From: Burkholderiales bacterium
Lineage (GTDB): Bacteria; Pseudomonadota; Gammaproteobacteria; Burkholderiales; SG8-39
DNA length: 8,744 nt
Assembly: GCA_017880745.1 (NCBI GenBank)
Contig: JADGRR010000096.1
Coordinates: forward strand, 1 to 8,744
Direction of reading: 5' to 3'
Positions 1 through 6,537 of the stretch are shown here, piece after piece. The first letter of the stretch is position 1. Each line of letters begins with the position of its first letter. The notes beneath the pieces are model-generated. The model saw only the letters and a list, made by a program, of their open reading frames with translations, made no database searches and was not told the DNA's origin. Both the position numbers and the translations under genes were made by a program.

Positions 1-632
1 GTGTCCGGCGGCAAGGCCTTCAATTGCAGCTCCAGGCACTCGGCGGGCGTGCGCGCGCCGACGCCGGTGGGGTCGAAATTCTGCAGATGATGCAGGGCGA
101 TTTGCAGTTCATCCAGCCCGACTTCCAATTCCGGCGGCAGCAGCTCGGCGATTTCCTCCAGGCTCTGCGACAGATACCCGCCCTCGTCGAGCGCTGCAAT
201 CAACGTGCTGACCACACTCTTATCGCGCGCCGACAGCTGCGTCAGCGCAAGCTGCTCGATCAGGTGTTCCCCCAGGGTGGGGGTGCTGGCGCCAAGTTGC
301 GGATACTCCGATTCCTCGCCGTCGTCACGCCGCGCGCCCGCAGAGGGCGCATCGGCGAACCAGTCGATATCGGCGGCGTCCGTTGCGGGCGAATCGTTGG
401 CTGGCGCTTCGCCGGCGGTTGCGGCGTATTCCTCGCGCGCGGCGCCGTTCAGCGGCACCGGCAAGGCCTCCGGCTCCAGATCGTCGCGCTCCAGCAGCGG
501 GTTTTCCGTGAGGAAACCCTCCAACTCCTGGTTCAGCTCCATGGTGGACAGCTGCAGCAGCCGGATGGACTGCTGCAACTGCGGCGTCAGGGTCAGCTGC
601 TGCGACAGCTTGATTTGCAGGGTTTGTTTCAT
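1..632 (-). CDS. rpoN: RNA polymerase sigma-54 factor RpoN, N-terminal part (cut by window edge)
   Basis: Sigma-54 directs RNA polymerase to -24/-12 promoters that need AAA+ activators. The 210 codons visible begin MKQTLQIKLSQQLTLTPQLQ, the standard glutamine- and leucine-rich region I (about residues 1-50) that contacts activator and the -12 element. An acidic, low-complexity region II follows (about 60-115). The core-binding domain then begins with LGEHLIEQLALTQLS and continues through FDPTGVGARTPAECLELQL, a well-conserved sigma-54 stretch. The DNA-binding C-terminus and RpoN box lie beyond position 1. The start ATG is 27 nt after the lptB stop, the usual lptB-rpoN linkage. There is no strong Shine-Dalgarno in the gap, only an AGGGG placed too far upstream, so translation may partly depend on coupling to lptB. 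Identification is firm; only completeness is unknown. Confidence 0.96.
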   Translation of the reverse strand, partial: MKQTLQIKLSQQLTLTPQLQQSIRLLQLSTMELNQELEGFLTENPLLERDDLEPEALPVPLNGAAREEYAATAGEAPANDSPATDAADIDWFADAPSAGARRDDGEESEYPQLGASTPTLGEHLIEQLALTQLSARDKSVVSTLIAALDEGGYLSQSLEEIAELLPPELEVGLDELQIALHHLQNFDPTGVGARTPAECLELQLKALPPD

Positions 633-659
633 CTTGAGCGCGAGCGCAGCCCCTGCCAG

Positions 660-1382
660 CTACATGCGGAAATGCTCGCCCAGATACACTCGTCTCACGC
701 TTTCATTATAGACGATTTCATCGGGCTTGCCCTGTGCCAGGACCGATCCTTCGTTGATGATGTAGGCGTGGTCGCAAATGCCCAAGGTCTCGCGCACATT
801 GTGATCGGTGATCAGCACGCCGATCCCCCGCTCTCTGAGGAAACCGATGATCTTCTGGATATCGAGCACGGCGATCGGGTCGACGCCGGCGAAGGGCTCG
901 TCGAGCAGGATGAAGCTGGGGCGGGTGGCGAGAGCGCGCGCGATCTCTACGCGGCGGCGCTCGCCGCCGGAGAGCGACAGCGCCGGGTTGTGGCGCAACT
1001 GCGTGATATGCAGCTCGCGCAGCAGGTTTTCCAGGCGCTCTTCGATTTCCGCCTCGGACAGGTTCTGCAGTTCGAGCACCGCCTGCACGTTCTCCTGCAC
1101 CGTCAGCTTCCTGAACACCGAAGTCTCCTGGGGCAGATACGACAAGCCCAGTCGCGCGCGGCGGTGGATGGGAAACTTGCTGATCTCCTTGCCGTCGAGG
1201 CTGATACTTCCGCCGTCCAGGTTCACCAACCCGACCATCATGTAGAAGCAGGTGGTCTTGCCGGCACCATTCGGGCCAAGCAAGCCGACCACCTCGCCGC
1301 TTTGCACTTCGAGCGATACGTCGTGCACCACGGTGCGCGACTTGTAGCGCTTTTTCAGATTGCTGGCTTTGAGCTGGCTCAT
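660..1382 (-). CDS. lptB: LPS export ABC transporter ATP-binding protein LptB
   Basis: This is the cytoplasmic ATPase of the LptB2FG transporter, which extracts LPS from the inner membrane and pushes it along the LptC-LptA bridge. The 240-residue length is normal. Visible motifs are Walker A GPNGAGKTT (36-44), the Q-loop Gln85 in YLPQETSVFRKLTV, the signature LSGGERRR (137-144), Walker B FILLDEP (157-163), the D-loop AGVDP (165-169) and the switch His194 in LITDHN. The C-terminus ends in VYLGEHFRM, as is typical of LptB. All catalytic residues are present. Rather than following lptA closely as is common, it is separated from it by 226 nt that include a 130-bp MITE-like insertion, so its expression may depend on readthrough or on a local promoter. 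The only promoter-like signal seen upstream is a TATAAA on the minus strand at 1459-1464, with no good -35. Confidence 0.97.
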   Translation of the reverse strand: MSQLKASNLKKRYKSRTVVHDVSLEVQSGEVVGLLGPNGAGKTTCFYMMVGLVNLDGGSISLDGKEISKFPIHRRARLGLSYLPQETSVFRKLTVQENVQAVLELQNLSEAEIEERLENLLRELHITQLRHNPALSLSGGERRRVEIARALATRPSFILLDEPFAGVDPIAVLDIQKIIGFLRERGIGVLITDHNVRETLGICDHAYIINEGSVLAQGKPDEIVYNESVRRVYLGEHFRM

Positions 1383-1478
1383 TCGCGCCTATCAGGGTTC
1401 ATCGGCCGCCAGTCATTCCGGATGTTTCGGACGTGCGGAAAGCAGAACCCGTAGTCCGTTTATATCCGCGCAGGCTAA

Positions 1479-1608
1479 GAGGTTGTTGAAAAAGGGGGCA
1501 CGCCCCCTTTTATATCCCCCAATTCGGAGGCTGCTGAAAAACACTTCCCTCATAAAGTTTGTGACCGCGTCCTTGCTTCGCGTTTCGGACGCGTTTTTCA
1601 ACAGCCTG
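1479..1608. mobile_element. MITE-like non-autonomous element at the lptA stop codon
   Basis: The left end, GAGGTTGTTGAAAAA (1479-1493), and the reverse complement of the right end, CAGGCTGTTGAAAAA (1594-1608), match at 13 of 15 positions. Both ends are flanked by CTAA (1475-1478 and 1609-1612), which looks like a 4-bp target duplication. GGCTGTTGAAAAA-type termini occur on several bacterial insertion sequences, and a YTAR-type 4-bp target recalls some IS5-family elements; the family assignment is inference. The element has no transposase. A 62-codon open frame on the minus strand spans part of it but resembles nothing known. Inside are a GC-rich hairpin at 1491-1510 and an extra internal terminus-like copy, AGGCTGCTGAAAAAC (1528-1542). 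A second inverted repeat, CGCGTCC (1566-1572) with GGACGCG (1587-1593), lies next to the right end. The right-hand CTAA includes the lptA stop, so the insertion left LptA intact. Confidence 0.7.
1489..1510 (-). terminator. Intrinsic-terminator-like hairpin between lptA and lptB
   Basis: On the minus strand an 8-bp perfect stem AAAGGGGG/CCCCCTTT with a 4-nt loop (1491-1510) runs into a five-T tract (1493-1489). In the lpt transcription direction this looks like a Rho-independent terminator. On the plus strand the stem is followed by only four T before TATAT, so termination could be bidirectional but weaker. It lies inside the MITE-like element, which may therefore have brought it into the operon. 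Function is inferred from shape only. Confidence 0.55.
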
Positions 1609-2229
1609 CTAACGCTTCGGGGCGCCGGTTGCGGGCGCTTTTTCCGCGTCTTCCCCGGTATTGCGCGGCTGGATCACGGCATGCACCCTGGCGTCGGAAC
1701 TGCCGCTCGCAGCTGTGCCGGCGCCGCCGGTCACGGTGAAGTACTCGGTGCGGGAATCGTAGGAGATATAGTTGCCGCGCACTTCGTCCGCGGGTTCGCG
1801 CTTGAGCCTTGCATGATTGAAGAACTCCACCTTGTCGAGCTTGCCGTTGTATTCGATGCGCTCCGCTTCGCCCTCGATGTACTCGTTGGCGCCGTCGCGC
1901 TTCTGGCGAAAGGTGGCCGGGTTGCCGCTGGCGCTGCCGTACTGGTGGCCCTCCTGGTCCTGGCGCACCGTGACCCTGTCTGCGCGTATCGTGAGCGTTC
2001 CCTGCGTCATCACCACTTTACCTTCGAACACGCTGGTTTTCTGCGCATCGTCGACGCGCATTTGGTCGGACTCCAGATTGATCGGTTTGCTCCGGTCGGC
2101 CCGTTCCGCCTGTGCCTGCCCGGCCAAACCCAGGCAGCAGGCGCAGAAAACGAGCATGCTCAGAGGCCGTTTCAGACTTGCCGCAACGGCCTCTGACACA
2201 GGGGAGCATGAGAGGAGGTATCCCCTCAT
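1609..2229 (-). CDS. lptA: LPS transport periplasmic protein LptA
   Basis: LptA polymerises in the periplasm and forms the beta-jellyroll bridge that carries LPS from LptC to LptD at the outer membrane. The 206-residue product has an N-terminal export signal whose hydrophobic core is MLVFCACCLGLAGQ, with a likely cleavage after AQA. The OstA-like domain follows, with PINLESDQMRVDDAQKTSVF, GKVVMTQGTLTIRADRV, GEAERIEYNGKLDKVEFF and NYISYDSRTEYF, and a charged tail. The chosen ATG (MRGYLL) is 19 nt after the lptC stop, with a GGGAG 11 nt upstream. An ATG at 2262 would overlap lptC, and an inner ATG at 2157 would give a shorter signal peptide, so the exact start is uncertain. The TAG stop lies in the CTAA target site of the adjoining MITE-like element, which explains why the reading frame is unharmed. 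Confidence 0.93.
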   Translation of the reverse strand: MRGYLLSCSPVSEAVAASLKRPLSMLVFCACCLGLAGQAQAERADRSKPINLESDQMRVDDAQKTSVFEGKVVMTQGTLTIRADRVTVRQDQEGHQYGSASGNPATFRQKRDGANEYIEGEAERIEYNGKLDKVEFFNHARLKREPADEVRGNYISYDSRTEYFTVTGGAGTAASGSSDARVHAVIQPRNTGEDAEKAPATGAPKR

Positions 2230-2248
2230 TTTGAAATGAACTCCCAGT

Positions 2249-2824
2249 TCACTTGCCTGCATCGAACGTGCCCCTGACCTGCGACTGCAGCGCGAACTGC
2301 CGCGTCTTGTTGTTGAATTCCATGCCGACCCCGGAAAGCCTGGATCGACCCTCGGTAATGATCACTGGCTTGTCGGTGCGGGCGAGATCGAGGTCGGGGA
2401 CGACTTGCAGGTATTCAGTCTGCACGCGCAGTTCGCTTTGTCCCCGGCCGGCCTCGCGCACCACCACAACGCTGCCGTAGAAGCTGGCCTCGTCGCCGCC
2501 TTTCGCGATCCGGCCGCGGTCGGAGCGGATGATGACGGGGTTCGCGTTTTCATGGCGCTGGACCAGGCGCGGCGCTACGACGCTGGTGCTCTCGTCGTCC
2601 GGATAATGCTGCATGCGCTCGGCGGACAGCATGTATTCGGGTTTGCCGCTGGCGTCAAATTTGGTAATGCCGAAGTTCTCGGCGATGAAATCCGGGTCGT
2701 GCCGCGTCTTGCCTGACTTGTCGCGCTCGGGAGCCTGTACCGCGCGCTCCAGCCAGAAGCTGGCCGCTGCCAGCGCCAGAATCAGCAGCAGCGGAAACAG
2801 GCTGGATGCCCGGTCCCGTCTCAT
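2249..2824 (-). CDS. lptC: LPS export system protein LptC
   Basis: LptC is the bitopic inner-membrane protein that accepts LPS from LptB2FG and hands it to LptA. The 191-residue frame starts MRRDRASSLFPLLLILALAA, giving a basic cytoplasmic start and one membrane segment (about residues 8-27). The periplasmic domain has the features of the family: DFIAENFGITKFDASGKPEY, then the YML-AERM-HYPDD-ES segment, YGSVVVVREAG and TEYLQVVPDLDLARTDKPV. The length matches the family. The start at 2824 is 10 nt after the kdsC stop. The frame is open further upstream inside kdsC, but that extension is antisense-like low-complexity sequence and lacks LptC features. No clear ribosome-binding site is present, so translational coupling to kdsC is likely. 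Confidence 0.92.
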   Translation of the reverse strand: MRRDRASSLFPLLLILALAAASFWLERAVQAPERDKSGKTRHDPDFIAENFGITKFDASGKPEYMLSAERMQHYPDDESTSVVAPRLVQRHENANPVIIRSDRGRIAKGGDEASFYGSVVVVREAGRGQSELRVQTEYLQVVPDLDLARTDKPVIITEGRSRLSGVGMEFNNKTRQFALQSQVRGTFDAGK

Positions 2825-2834
2825 CGGACATGGC

Positions 2835-3467
2835 TCATTGGAGATGCGCCCCGATGGCGCGTTCGAGCATTTCCTGGGCGCGCAGAATGAATTCGCACAC
2901 TTCGCGCACGGCGCCATGGCCGCCGCCCGCGCGCGCGACGTAATGGGCGCGCTTGCGCACCGCTTCGGGCGCCGCCGCCACGGTAGCGGCAAAACCGCAG
3001 CGGGTGATGAGCGGCAGGTCGAGCAGGTCATCGCCCATGTAGCCGGACTGCTCGCTGGCGAGGCCCAGTTGCTCGAGCAGCGCGGTATACGCTCCGCGCT
3101 TGTCCTCCGCGCCCTGATACAGGTGCGCAATGCCGAGGTTGGCCGCGCGCAGTTCGACCGCGCGCGAGCGCCTGGCCGTGATCAGCGCGACCTCCACCCC
3201 ATATTGTTTGAGCATCTTGATGCCGTGGCCGTCCTGGATGTTGAACGCCTTCAACTCCTCGCCGCGCTCGGAATAATAGAGCGTGCCGTCGGTCATGACG
3301 CCGTCGACGTCGAAGATCATCAGCTTCAGGCCCTTGGCGCGCTTCAGCGCGTCATCCAGGCCCTCGCGCTTCAGCGCGTCATCCAGATCCTCGCGCTCGC
3401 GCGCGGCGTCCAAGCCCGCACGCTCCTGCGCCCCGTCCGGCCCGCCGTGTTCCGATGCGTCCTCCAT
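2835..3467 (-). CDS. kdsC: 3-deoxy-D-manno-octulosonate 8-phosphate phosphatase KdsC
   Basis: KdsC hydrolyses Kdo-8-phosphate to Kdo, an essential sugar of LPS inner core. It is a C0-type HAD phosphatase that acts as a tetramer. The catalytic motif FDVDGVMTDG places the nucleophile at Asp53 and the acid/base at Asp55. YYSERGEELKAFNIQDGHGIK, ALITARRS (motif II Thr), HLYQGAEDKRGA and GYMGDDLLDLPL (motif III) follow, and GGGHGAVREVCEFIL near the end is typical. It has 210 residues against about 188 in E. coli. The extra length is an N-terminal extension made of three 9-residue repeats (17-25, 26-34, 35-43) just before the catalytic core. The start lies 6 nt after the kdsD stop, without a clear Shine-Dalgarno, so it is probably co-translated with kdsD. 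Confidence 0.95.
   Translation of the reverse strand: MEDASEHGGPDGAQERAGLDAAREREDLDDALKREGLDDALKRAKGLKLMIFDVDGVMTDGTLYYSERGEELKAFNIQDGHGIKMLKQYGVEVALITARRSRAVELRAANLGIAHLYQGAEDKRGAYTALLEQLGLASEQSGYMGDDLLDLPLITRCGFAATVAAAPEAVRKRAHYVARAGGGHGAVREVCEFILRAQEMLERAIGAHLQ
3339..3419 (-). repeat. Three tandem 27-bp repeats encoding the KdsC N-terminal extension
   Basis: Units 3339-3365 and 3366-3392 are nearly identical (GCGCTTCAGCGCGTCATCCA on the plus strand begins each). A third, diverged unit lies at 3393-3419. On the coding strand they give AGLDAARER, EDLDDALKR and EGLDDALKR, in frame and directly ahead of AKGLKLMIFDVDG. The near-identity of two units points to recent slippage or unequal exchange, and the unit length keeps the frame. 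Confidence 0.85.
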
Positions 3468-3473
3468 CTTGGC

Positions 3474-4478
3474 TCAGATCACCTTGGCCCGGAACAGGTC
3501 GTGCATGTTCAGCGCGCCGACGAGCGTGCCGTCGCCGGTCACCACCAGCAGCTGGTTGACCTTGCGTTCCTCCATGATCTGCACCGCTTCGACCGCCAGC
3601 TTGTCGGGGCCGATGGTGCGCGGATTGCGGGTCATGATGTCGGCAATGCGTGCGGCCTTGATGTCGTCGAGGTGCGCCAGCGAGCGGCGCAGGTCGCCGT
3701 CGGTGAATACGCCGCTCACGCGCCCGGCGGCATCGAGCACGGCGGTCATGCCCATGCCCTTTTTCGACATCTCCAGCATCGCTTCGGAAAAGCCGGTGGA
3801 ATCGGGCACCGACGGCACGTCGTCGCCGGTGCGCATCACGTCGCGCACGTGAGTGAGCAGGCGCCGTCCCAGCGCTCCGCCCGGATGCGAGCGGGCGAAA
3901 TCCTCGGCGCCGAACCCCTTGGCGTCGAGCAGCGCCACCGCCAGGGCGTCGCCAAGCGCCAGCGCCGCCGTGGTGCTCGCGGTGGGCGCGAGGTTCAGCG
4001 GACAGGCCTCTTTCTCGACGCGCGCGTCCAGATGCACGTCGGCCTCGCGTGCGAGGGACGAGTTGGCATTGCCGGTGATGGCGATGAGGCGCGCGCCCTG
4101 GCGCTTCAGCAACGGCACGATGGTGAGCAGCTCCTCGCTTTCGCCGGAGTTGGACAGCGCGATCAGCACGTCATCGCGCGCGATCATGCCGATATCGCCG
4201 TGGCTTGCTTCGGCCGGGTGCACGAAGTAGGCCGGCGTGCCGGTGCTCGCCATGGTGGAGGCGATCTTGCGCGCAATATGGCCGGATTTGCCGATGCCGC
4301 TGACCACCACGCGGCCCTTGCAGTTGAGGAGCAGCGCCACGGCGTCGAGAAAGGTCGCACCCAAGCGCGCCGCGAGGCTCTGGATCGCTTCGGCTTCGAT
4401 GGCGAGCACCTGCTTTGCCAGATCCAGCGCGGTCTTGGACGGTGCGATTTTGTCCATGCGGGACGCTGCAGGTATCAT
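3474..4478 (-). CDS. kdsD: D-arabinose 5-phosphate isomerase KdsD (SIS plus two CBS domains)
   Basis: KdsD converts ribulose 5-phosphate to arabinose 5-phosphate, the first step of Kdo synthesis. The 334-residue frame has an N-terminal SIS domain (about 45-190) with GIGKSGHIARKIAST (Lys64 of the active site), GTPAYFVHPAEASHGDIGM, ALSNSGESEELL and KEACPLNLAPTASTTAALALGDALA, then FARSHPGGALGRRLL. Two CBS domains follow (about 215-270 and 280-334), with FTDGDLRR in the first and LVGALNMHDLFRAKVI at the end. All expected motifs are present. It is the first gene of the operon. Either ATG 4478 or ATG 4457 (MDKIAPSK, 327 residues, close to the E. coli 328) could be the start, and neither has a good Shine-Dalgarno. 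A TATACT-like -10 at 4491-4486 would favour 4457, because it leaves almost no leader for 4478. Confidence 0.94.
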   Translation of the reverse strand: MIPAASRMDKIAPSKTALDLAKQVLAIEAEAIQSLAARLGATFLDAVALLLNCKGRVVVSGIGKSGHIARKIASTMASTGTPAYFVHPAEASHGDIGMIARDDVLIALSNSGESEELLTIVPLLKRQGARLIAITGNANSSLAREADVHLDARVEKEACPLNLAPTASTTAALALGDALAVALLDAKGFGAEDFARSHPGGALGRRLLTHVRDVMRTGDDVPSVPDSTGFSEAMLEMSKKGMGMTAVLDAAGRVSGVFTDGDLRRSLAHLDDIKAARIADIMTRNPRTIGPDKLAVEAVQIMEERKVNQLLVVTGDGTLVGALNMHDLFRAKVI

Positions 4479-4531
4479 AGGCCAAAGTATATCAGAACCC
4501 CAATTCCCCCCTTTCCCGTGCCCGACAAGCG
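4479..4531. promoter_or_regulatory. Divergent intergenic region between kdsD and the antiporter gene
   Basis: Only 53 bp separate the two divergent starts, so both promoters must lie here or extend into the flanking genes. On the minus strand TATACT (4491-4486) and TATGAT (4479-4474) are -10-like, but no convincing -35 lies at the right distance. On the plus strand nothing better than GTATATC is seen, and the antiporter ATG has no clear Shine-Dalgarno. A C-rich run lies at 4499-4516. Promoter roles are inferred from gene layout. Confidence 0.4.
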
Positions 4532-6514
4532 ATGACCGATTCCCTCGAACTGGTGCTGGTGCTGCTGGCGAGTGCCGTGCTGGTGGTGGTGCTGGCGCGC
4601 AGCTTGCATCTGCCTCCGGTGCTGGGATACCTGCTGGTCGGCGTGGCGATCGGGCCGCACTCCCTGCATTGGATCCCGGCGAGCGAGGAATCGACCTATA
4701 TCTATCTGGCCGAGTTCGGCGTGGTATTCCTGATGTTTTCCATCGGCCTGGAATTCAGCCTGCCCAAGCTGTTCAATATGCGCCGCGTGGTGTTCGGCCT
4801 GGGGATGGGGCAGGTGCTGCTTACTCTGTTGGCGCCGACCGCGGGCGCCTGGCTGCTCGGCTTTCCCTGGCAGCTGGGCTTCGCCCTGGGCGGAGCGCTC
4901 GCCATGTCCTCGACCGCGATCGTGAGCAAGCTCCTGGCCGAACGCATGCAACTCGAATCGGCGCACGGGCGCGAGATCATCGGCGTTCTGCTGTTTCAGG
5001 ACCTGGCCGTGGTGCCGCTCTTGATCCTGATTCCGGCGCTGGCGCAGCCGGCGGAGCGCCTTGCGCCGGTGCTGGCGCTCGCCCTGGCCAAAGCCGCGGT
5101 GGTTCTGGTGTTGATCCTGTTTGCGGGCCAGAAGCTGATGCGCGGCTGGTTCCACGTCGTGGCGCGGCGCCGCTCGCACGAGTTGTTCGTGCTGAATGTG
5201 CTGCTGATCACCCTGGGCCTTGCCTGGGCCACCAAGCTCGCCGGCCTGTCGCTTGCGCTGGGCGCGTTCCTGGCGGGCATGTTGATTTCCGAAACCGAAT
5301 ACCGGCACCAGGTGGAAGAGGACATCAAGCCGTTCCGCGATTTGCTGCTGGGCCTGTTTTTCGTCACCATCGGCATGCAGCTGAACGTATTTGTGGTGGC
5401 CGACAGATTCGGGCTGGTACTGCTGTTGTTCGCGTTGCCGGTGCTGTTCAAATTTGCCCTGATCGCCGTGCTGTCGCGCCTGTTCGGGTCGACCCCGGGC
5501 AACGCCTTGCGCACCGCGCTGGCCCTGGCGCAGGCGGGCGAATTCGGTTTCGTGCTGCTGGCGCAGGCGGGCGGCGTGCATCTGGTGGACGATGCGCTGC
5601 TGCAGCCCGTGCTGGCGGCGATGCTGCTGTCGATGCTGTGCGCGCCGTTTCTGATCCATTACAGCGACAAGCTGGTGCTGCGCTTCGTCGCTTCGGAATG
5701 GATGCTGCGCTCGCTCGCGCTGCACCAGATCGCCGTCTCCGGCATGCGGGCCGCGAAGCATGTGGTGCTGTGCGGCTACGGCCGCACCGGCCAGAATCTG
5801 GCGCGCTTTCTCGAGCAGGAAGGCATCGGCTACGTCGCGCTCGACCTCGACCCGGAACGGGTGCGCGAAGCCGCCGCCGCGGGCGAGACCGTGGTCTATG
5901 GCGATGGCGCGCGGCGCGAAGCCCTGATCGCCGCGGGCCTGGCGCGCGCGAGCGCGCTGGTGATCTCGTTCGCGGACACACCCGCCGCGCTGAAAATCCT
6001 GCATCACGCGCATGCGATCAACCCGGCGCTGCCGGTGATCGTGCGCACGCTGGACGATGCGGACATGGAGCGGCTGCAGGCGGCCGGAGCGGCAGAGGTC
6101 GTGCCCGATGCTTTCGAATCGAGCTTGATGCTCGCCAGCCATGCGCTGGTGCTGATGGGCGTGCCGCTCGCGCGCGTGGTGCGCCGCGTGCGCGAGGTGC
6201 GCAATACCCGCTACAGCCTGCTGCGCGGCTTTTTCCACGGCGAGGGCGACGCGGCGGCGGATGCGGCCGAGCAGGGGCAGCCGCGGCTGCATTCGGTCAC
6301 GCTGACTCCAGGCGCCTATGCCGTGGGACGGACCCTGGCCGAACTCGATCTGCCGGCGCTGGGTGCGAGCGTCACGCGGGTGCGCCGGCGCGGCATCCGC
6401 GCCGGCGAATCCGGGCCGCAGACCCGCTTCGAGGCCGGCGACGTGGTCGTGGTGCTGGGCGAGCCGAATGGTCTTGCCGCCGCAGAGATACGCTTGCTGC
6501 AGGGAACGGCGTAA
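4532..6514 (+). CDS. Monovalent cation:proton antiporter, CPA2 family, with C-terminal RCK (TrkA) domains
   Basis: This is an inner-membrane antiporter resembling KefB/KefC/YbaL that exchanges K+ or Na+ for protons, with a cytosolic nucleotide-sensing gate. Residues 1-385 are about a dozen hydrophobic segments with LPPVLGYLLVGVAIGPHSL, AEFGVVFLMFSIGLEFSLPK, GVLLFQDLAVVPLL and LGAFLAGMLISETEYRHQVE, followed by LLLGLFFVTIGMQLNVF; these closely follow Kef signature stretches. An RCK_N domain starts near Lys409 with the GYGRTG nucleotide loop (415-420) and the acidic end of strand 2 (LDLD, 437-440). A TrkA_C-type domain fills about 575-658. At 660 residues it is within the range of RCK-bearing CPA2 proteins. 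Its last 63 codons are duplicated at 7300-7491, and a shorter trace appears at 8658-8700. The gene itself is intact. Ion choice and ligand cannot be set from sequence; glutathione gating as in KefC is not assumed. Confidence 0.93.
   Translation: MTDSLELVLVLLASAVLVVVLARSLHLPPVLGYLLVGVAIGPHSLHWIPASEESTYIYLAEFGVVFLMFSIGLEFSLPKLFNMRRVVFGLGMGQVLLTLLAPTAGAWLLGFPWQLGFALGGALAMSSTAIVSKLLAERMQLESAHGREIIGVLLFQDLAVVPLLILIPALAQPAERLAPVLALALAKAAVVLVLILFAGQKLMRGWFHVVARRRSHELFVLNVLLITLGLAWATKLAGLSLALGAFLAGMLISETEYRHQVEEDIKPFRDLLLGLFFVTIGMQLNVFVVADRFGLVLLLFALPVLFKFALIAVLSRLFGSTPGNALRTALALAQAGEFGFVLLAQAGGVHLVDDALLQPVLAAMLLSMLCAPFLIHYSDKLVLRFVASEWMLRSLALHQIAVSGMRAAKHVVLCGYGRTGQNLARFLEQEGIGYVALDLDPERVREAAAAGETVVYGDGARREALIAAGLARASALVISFADTPAALKILHHAHAINPALPVIVRTLDDADMERLQAAGAAEVVPDAFESSLMLASHALVLMGVPLARVVRRVREVRNTRYSLLRGFFHGEGDAAADAAEQGQPRLHSVTLTPGAYAVGRTLAELDLPALGASVTRVRRRGIRAGESGPQTRFEAGDVVVVLGEPNGLAAAEIRLLQGTA
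6323..6514 (+). repeat. Antiporter gene tail, copy A of a direct repeat
   Basis: This part of the antiporter gene (residues 598-660 and the stop) aligns without gaps, at a constant offset of 977 bp, to 7300-7491. By hand count 6401-6514 matches 105 of 114 bases, including an identical 45-bp run (6399-6443 against 7376-7420). The 78 bases before it match at only about 65 percent. The two copies enclose the toxin-antitoxin pair. Confidence 0.93.
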
Positions 6515-6537
6515 GCGGCCTGGTCACAAACAAAATA

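Noticed and set aside
24..1454. 476-codon open frame on the plus strand
   Set aside because: Antisense to rpoN and lptB, both firmly identified on the minus strand.
1566..1598. Second terminator on the plus strand (CGCGTCC/GGACGCG followed by TTTTT)
   Set aside because: The stem is 7 bp with a 14-nt loop, and no plus-strand gene ends here; it is better read as part of the MITE-like element end.
1413..1601. 62-codon open frame between lptA and lptB
   Set aside because: It crosses one end of the MITE-like element and the hairpin, has no ribosome-binding site I trust, and resembles nothing known.
2613..4535. 640-codon open frame on the plus strand
   Set aside because: It lies antisense to lptC, kdsC and kdsD, which all have clear motifs. 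Its product is rich in His, Arg, Ala and Gln without family features, as expected from antisense of GC-rich genes.
4475..6292. 605-codon open frame on the minus strand
   Set aside because: Antisense to the antiporter; the product is a Gln/His/Arg-rich composition artefact with no recognisable domain.
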